Assembly (NCBI GenBank): GCA_003354055.1
Contig: PIVQ01000205.1
Coordinates: 1-10,218 of the forward strand
Origin: Desulfobacteraceae bacterium
GTDB lineage: Bacteria > Desulfobacterota > Desulfobacteria > Desulfobacterales > Desulfobacteraceae
DNA: 10,218 nt
Direction: 5' to 3'
The notes under the pieces are model-generated. The model was not told the origin of the DNA and made no database searches. It worked only from the letters and a program-made list of their open reading frames with translations. Of this stretch, positions 6,766 through 10,218 are shown one piece after another (within the stretch, counting starts at the first letter, position 1; each line of letters opens with the position of its first letter). Position numbers and translations under genes: made by a program.

Positions 6766-8313
6766 GTTTTTTTTGGCAGGTTTCACCGTATTGGTTTCCC
6801 AGTTCCGGATCAGGTTGATAAAGGTCCGGGTGGCGGTCCCTGAAGGACCCTTGGGAATATAGGTCTTTTCCGTAAAATCCCAGGCCGTGCCTGCAATATC
6901 CAGATGGGCCCAGGGGGTTTGCCCCACGAAGTTGGACAGATAGGCTGCCGCAGTAATGGTGCCGCCGGGTCTGCCCCCGGTATTTTTTATGTCCGCCACC
7001 TTGGATTCAATCTGTTTTTTATAATTTTTATTCAGGGGAAGCCGCCAGACCGGTTCGCCTGATAGGTTGCCGGCGGTTTCAACCTGTTTGACCAATGCAT
7101 CATTGTTGGACACAAGCCCTGTATAGTGGTGCCCCAGACCGAGAATTACGGCCCCTGTCAGGGTGGCCACATCAATGACACAGGTGGGCTCATAGGTTTT
7201 AATCCCGTAGGACAGGGCATCCCCGAGGATCAGACGGCCTTCGGCATCAGTATTGATCACTTCGGAGGTTACCCCGTTGAAATGGCGGATGATATCTCCG
7301 GGATGGACCGCATTGCTGCCCGACATATTGTCAGTGGCAGGCACAATGGCCACAACACCCACGCTGGGTTTTTCCTCCGCTACAGCTGCCATGGCAGAGA
7401 GCACCGCTGCACCGCCGCACATATCGTACTTCATCTCTTCCATGCCGGCAGACGGTTTGATGCTGATGCCGCCGGAGTCAAAGGTCAGGCCCTTGCCCAC
7501 GAGGAGAATGGTCTCTGTCTTCTTGTCTGGCGTGTATTCAAGGACAATCATGCGCGGGGGAACGGAAGAACCCTGGTTTACGGCCAGGATGCCACCCATG
7601 CCAAGGGTCTCCATCTCTTTTTTTTCGATACATCGATAGGTCAGCCCGGTTTCTTTGGCCAGGATTTTTGCATAGGTGGCAAAATCGGCGGAGGTCCATC
7701 CGTTCCCGGGTTCATTGGCCATATCCCTTGATGTGGAGGCGGCAAAGGCGGCATTCCTGCCCTTTTGAACACCTTCACGGACCGATTTTAACCCTTGGGA
7801 GCAGACAAATTTAATCGCAGTCAGGCCGGGATAATCGCTGCTTTTTTTGGTGGTTTCCTTGTATTTGACAAAGCGGTAATCACCAAGGATTATCCCTTCA
7901 GTGAGAATTTCAGCGGCAGCTGAAAGATCCTCAATCCCCGGGGCCAGGTGCTTGGGATCGGGCAGGCAGATAACAATATCCTTGGCTTTTGTCTTTTCAC
8001 AGGCCTTTGCAAGACGGCCCCCTGCTTCCCTGAGTGTCTCTATGGCGGAAGGTCCGTCCTCTTCTTTGTTAACAGACCCAAGGCCTAACACCAGCACCCG
8101 TTTTGCAGTGGCTTTGGCAGGGGGGTAAAAGAGCAGTTGGTCGCAGGCTTTGCCCAGGAAGTCTTTAAGTTCATAGGCTTTTTTTACCTGGGTCTGAACA
8201 GCCTTGGGGCAGAGCGGCATCTTATTTTTTACCTCAACAGCCAGGTAAACAAGCAAATCGGTTTTAAACGTCTCAGCAGCTTTGTTTGTAGTGGTAATGC
8301 GGTTTTTCTTCAT
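6754..8313 (-). CDS. pepA: Leucyl aminopeptidase, peptidase family M17
   Basis: The 519-residue protein has the length and two-domain layout of PepA: a variable N-terminal domain (~1-185) and the M17 catalytic domain (~190-505). All two-metal site ligands are present: K274 and D279 in VGKGLTFDSGG, D297 in YDMCGG, and D356 and E358 in the family signature NTDAEGRL (354-361). Catalytic K286 and R360 match E. coli K282 and R356 with a constant offset of four. It releases N-terminal amino acids from peptides in the cytoplasm as a presumed hexamer and needs Mn2+ or Zn2+. The N-terminal domain diverges from E. coli PepA, so I claim only the peptidase role, not DNA binding. AAGGTGA lies five bases before the ATG, a strong start. 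It is the first gene of the operon. The lysine-rich tail KPAKKNKGK is notable. Confidence 0.97.
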   Translation of the reverse strand: MKKNRITTTNKAAETFKTDLLVYLAVEVKNKMPLCPKAVQTQVKKAYELKDFLGKACDQLLFYPPAKATAKRVLVLGLGSVNKEEDGPSAIETLREAGGRLAKACEKTKAKDIVICLPDPKHLAPGIEDLSAAAEILTEGIILGDYRFVKYKETTKKSSDYPGLTAIKFVCSQGLKSVREGVQKGRNAAFAASTSRDMANEPGNGWTSADFATYAKILAKETGLTYRCIEKKEMETLGMGGILAVNQGSSVPPRMIVLEYTPDKKTETILLVGKGLTFDSGGISIKPSAGMEEMKYDMCGGAAVLSAMAAVAEEKPSVGVVAIVPATDNMSGSNAVHPGDIIRHFNGVTSEVINTDAEGRLILGDALSYGIKTYEPTCVIDVATLTGAVILGLGHHYTGLVSNNDALVKQVETAGNLSGEPVWRLPLNKNYKKQIESKVADIKNTGGRPGGTITAAAYLSNFVGQTPWAHLDIAGTAWDFTEKTYIPKGPSGTATRTFINLIRNWETNTVKPAKKNKGK

Positions 8314-8360
8314 GGGTCACCTTAATTTCAGATAGACGAAAACATTTGGATGCTACAAGA

Positions 8361-8366
8361 AATATA
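8361..8366 (-). promoter_or_regulatory. Weak candidate -10 element upstream of pepA
   Basis: TATATT on the minus strand (8366-8361) matches five of six bases of TATAAT and lies in an AT-rich stretch about 48 bases before the pepA ATG, giving a leader of roughly 40 bases. No good -35 stands at the proper distance (GTGATT at 17 bases), so this is only a suggestion of where the operon promoter is. The yjbQ gene ends 140 bases upstream with no clear terminator between, so read-through from yjbQ is also possible. Confidence 0.25.
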
Positions 8367-8453
8367 AATCTACCACAGAAATTAATCACGTAAAAGGAGT
8401 TTTAAAGGGATAGCAGCGGATTAGGGTGCAACCCGGGGTACAACTTAGAGAAT

Positions 8454-8882
8454 TCAGGTCCCGGTAATGGTCACTTCAATCTTCCGGGTTCTAGGTCCGT
8501 TGTCATGATTGATGACAACCACCTGCTGCCAGGTGCCTAAGGTCAGTCGTGACCTACGGACCGGTATGGAGATGGACGGCCCCAGAAGGGCTGCCTGAAC
8601 ATGACTGTGGCCGTTTCCGTCATGCCAGGCAAGCTCATGGGCATATTCTTTGCCCGGCGGTGCAAGTTCGTTCACTGCCCGCTTCAGGTCTTCCACCACC
8701 CCGGGTTCGTACTCAATGGTGGTAATGGAACCGGTGGATCCCACAATAAAGATATTCATTACACCGGTGCTGATTTCGTTCTGGTTTAACAGGGCATTCA
8801 AGTCCCCTGTGATATCGCGGATGTCCGGTCCTGTTTTCAGGTCGCAGGTCAGGGTCTGGGTGACTATTTTTACTATATCCAT
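8454..8882 (-). CDS. yjbQ: YjbQ family protein (UPF0047)
   Basis: The 142-residue protein is full length for the YjbQ/UPF0047 family and carries its conserved blocks: GSTGSITTIEYEPG at 48-61, HDGNGHSHVQAALLG at 87-101, and LGTWQQ at 115-120 followed by GPRTRK at 129-134. The family forms compact cytoplasmic trimers with conserved histidine and acidic residues. The E. coli member shows weak thiamine-phosphate synthase activity, and its true physiological role is not settled, so I would not call it a thiamine enzyme from the sequence. The ATG at 8882 is the only start that keeps the family N-terminus. There is no clear Shine-Dalgarno before it. It faces away from the zinc-ribbon/Cache gene (203 bases between the starts) and is separated from pepA by 140 bases. 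Confidence 0.93.
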   Translation of the reverse strand: MDIVKIVTQTLTCDLKTGPDIRDITGDLNALLNQNEISTGVMNIFIVGSTGSITTIEYEPGVVEDLKRAVNELAPPGKEYAHELAWHDGNGHSHVQAALLGPSISIPVRRSRLTLGTWQQVVVINHDNGPRTRKIEVTITGT

Positions 8883-8962
8883 AACTTTTGGATATCAGGA
8901 TTCTTAAGGTCTGTAAAGTATCGTTATTTTATCGGATATAGGAAATTTCTATTCACTTTTCC

Positions 8963-8978
8963 GGATACCGTTGTATCC
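8963..8978. repeat. Perfect dyad GGATAC-CGTT-GTATCC, possible operator
   Basis: Six-base arms GGATAC (8963-8968) and GTATCC (8973-8978) flank a four-base centre in the divergent region between yjbQ and the Cache gene. It lies 12 bases upstream of the sigma-54-like element. The related half-sites TCGGATA (8932-8938) and GGATATC (8890-8896) occur nearby. A regulator-binding site is possible; six-base arms can also arise by chance. Confidence 0.35.
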
Positions 8979-8989
8979 ATTGTCTGTAT

Positions 8990-9006
8990 TGGTCTGAATA
9001 TTGCTT
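8990..9006 (+). promoter_or_regulatory. Candidate sigma-54 (-24/-12) promoter for the Cache-domain gene
   Basis: TGGTCTGAATATTGCTT has GG and GC separated by exactly ten bases, with TGG at -24 and TTGCTT at -12, matching the strongest positions of the RpoN consensus TGGCAC-N5-TTGC. The inner bases of the -24 box (TCT for CAC) do not match. Transcription would start near 9016-9018, about 70 bases before the ATG at 9085. Confidence 0.35.
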
Positions 9007-9084
9007 AAAGGGGAGGGATGATGCCCAAAAAATATTGCAATTGTATGGTGCTGTATTGAATTAAACCAGAAGGAGTGGAAAAAG

Positions 9085-10218
9085 ATGTTAACTGCCTGTG
9101 AAAAGTGCTTTGCAAAACACCAGATCGATATGGCGTCGGTTGCTAAACCGACAGCTAAATACCGGTGCAAAAGCTGTGGCCATGTGAATGTTGTCTCCAA
9201 TCTTGAATTTGAAAGCAGCGAGGAGGAGATATTTCAACCACCGGAACAACCGAGTTACGAATTACCGGCTCCGGAGCCGGTAATCAACGAAGAGGAGAGG
9301 CCGCCGGAGCAACAGCCAAAGCTGCAACTGGCAAAGCCGAAGATCTCAGGTCTCTCCATCAAGGCCAAAATCACGATTATTATTGTTGCGCTGGTGGTAT
9401 CGTCTCTTTCCATTGTCGGTTTTATTGCGACGAGCAGGGGAAGCAATGCGCTGTCGACTCAGGCTGAGAGCCACCTGGAACTGATCACAGGACAGAAGGC
9501 CAAGGAGTACAACAGCATCTTTAGCAGACTGCAAAACGAGATTGAAGGTGTGGCCATTTATGCTGAACAGACCTTTGCAAGGAAAAATATTACCGAAGAT
9601 CTTGGTTTCAGGCTGCTGATGCCGTGGACCGGCAGCAGTTATGGTAATCCGGAACTCAATTTAACCCTGGCACCTGAAATCCTTGCACTTCAAAGGGTAG
9701 GTATTTCTTTGCAGGGCCTTGTGCAGAAAAATCCCTATCTCGAACTGGGGTATATGGCTACTGAGAACAATGTATTTGTGGCGGATAACGAGGATGTCGT
9801 CGGTATTATCGAAGCTGAACAGGGATATGAGCCCAGGAAGAGATCATGGTATATGGGGGCTGTCGAGAAAAAGGATACAATCTGGACCCAGCCGTATATC
9901 GACGTCAATACTAAAAAACTGATCGTTTCCTGTGCAACCCCGGTCTATCGTGATGATCAAACACTTGTTGGTGTCGTTGGATTCGACGTACTGCTCGATA
10001 CCATTCAAAGGGATATAATAACACTTAATATCGGGTATGATTCCAGGGCGTTTCTGCTCGATAAAAAGGGCAAATTCCTTGCAAAACCCGGCATGAGCAG
10101 TAAAAATATTGCCTGGAACGAGGTTGTGAAAACAGACAATGCCCTGGCAAGTAACAATCAGGAGTTCAAGGCCATCATTAAACGCATGATGGCGGGGGAG
10201 ACGGGTATCGGCACCCAT
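9085..10218 (+). CDS. Zinc-ribbon, membrane-anchored dCache sensor protein, 3' end cut by the window edge
   Basis: From the ATG at 9085, with AGAAGGAG nine bases upstream, the frame runs open for 378 codons to the window end. The N-terminus (residues 5-31) has C5-x2-C8 and C28-x2-C31, ending YRCKSCGHVNVV, like the MJ0042-type zinc ribbon. A Pro/Glu-rich acidic linker (41-85) follows, then one membrane helix (~96-116). The extracytoplasmic region from ~117 contains dCache-type elements: RKRSWYMGAV (251-260) corresponds to the ligand-pocket R-x-W-Y motif, with IWTQPYID (266-273) and LVGVVGFDVLLD (294-305). Cache domains sense small molecules such as amino acids or organic acids. The output domain (kinase, SpoIIE-type phosphatase, cyclase or chemotaxis) is not in view. 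The zinc ribbon would sit in the cytoplasm. The gene is transcribed away from all the others and may have its own sigma-54-type promoter. Confidence 0.88.
   Translation, partial: MLTACEKCFAKHQIDMASVAKPTAKYRCKSCGHVNVVSNLEFESSEEEIFQPPEQPSYELPAPEPVINEEERPPEQQPKLQLAKPKISGLSIKAKITIIIVALVVSSLSIVGFIATSRGSNALSTQAESHLELITGQKAKEYNSIFSRLQNEIEGVAIYAEQTFARKNITEDLGFRLLMPWTGSSYGNPELNLTLAPEILALQRVGISLQGLVQKNPYLELGYMATENNVFVADNEDVVGIIEAEQGYEPRKRSWYMGAVEKKDTIWTQPYIDVNTKKLIVSCATPVYRDDQTLVGVVGFDVLLDTIQRDIITLNIGYDSRAFLLDKKGKFLAKPGMSSKNIAWNEVVKTDNALASNNQEFKAIIKRMMAGETGIGTH

Noticed and set aside
6088..6843. A 251-codon open frame on the plus strand
   Set aside because: It is antisense to the unmistakable MoxR gene and the pepA end, has no domain, and is produced by the GC-rich third positions of the real genes.
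7126..7731. A 201-codon open frame on the plus strand
   Set aside because: It is antisense to the catalytic part of pepA, where all M17 residues are conserved on the minus strand.
8428..8445. A CCCGGG-centred palindrome after yjbQ as a terminator
   Set aside because: The arms are only four bases around a one-base centre and no T-run follows on the minus strand.
9844..10218. A 124-codon open frame on the minus strand at the right edge
   Set aside because: It is antisense to the dCache domain, which shows clear family motifs on the plus strand.

Overview
The window is protein-coding DNA at about 50% GC. It holds ten genes: nine on the minus strand and one on the plus strand, and the genes at both window edges are cut. 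The gene families, the dense co-directional operon and a possible sigma-54 site suggest a Gram-negative bacterium, most likely a sulfate-reducing Desulfobacterota of the Desulfobacteraceae type. That placement is inferred from recalled family resemblance; no marker gene here proves it.

Read from the right on the minus strand, a lone YjbQ-family gene (8454-8882) comes first. A six-gene run follows (8313 down to 1479): M17 leucyl aminopeptidase (pepA), MoxR AAA+ ATPase, DUF58 protein, membrane transglutaminase-like protein (TgpA type), Nudix hydrolase and a CDF cation-efflux transporter. The gaps in this run are 15, 21, -4, -4 and 18 bases, so it reads as one operon with two stop/start overlaps. 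The MoxR-DUF58-transglutaminase trio is a widespread conserved module: a chaperone-like ATPase, a DUF58 adaptor and a membrane protein carrying an extracytoplasmic Cys-His-Asp domain. An aminopeptidase upstream and a Nudix enzyme translationally coupled downstream are the less usual parts.

A 300-base AT-rich gap (1179-1478) separates this operon from an ECF sigma factor (591-1178). The sigma gene is followed after 11 bases by its probable anti-sigma factor, a membrane protein with a cytoplasmic zinc-binding HCC motif, which runs off the left edge. The gap carries a plausible sigma-70-type promoter for the sigma gene and a symmetrical interrupted hairpin in the predicted leader.

On the right, a divergent plus-strand gene (9085 to the window end) encodes an N-terminal zinc ribbon, an acidic proline-rich linker, one membrane segment and a dCache-type extracytoplasmic sensor domain. 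Its output domain lies beyond the window. A sigma-54-like -24/-12 element and a small perfect dyad lie just upstream.

I found no RNA genes, CRISPR array, insertion sequence or phage gene. Most of the window is conserved core-type content. The points worth a second look are the zinc-ribbon/Cache fusion, the hairpin over the transglutaminase ribosome-binding site, the degenerate DUF58 metal site, the sigma-gene leader hairpin and the cysteine pair in the anti-sigma sensor domain.
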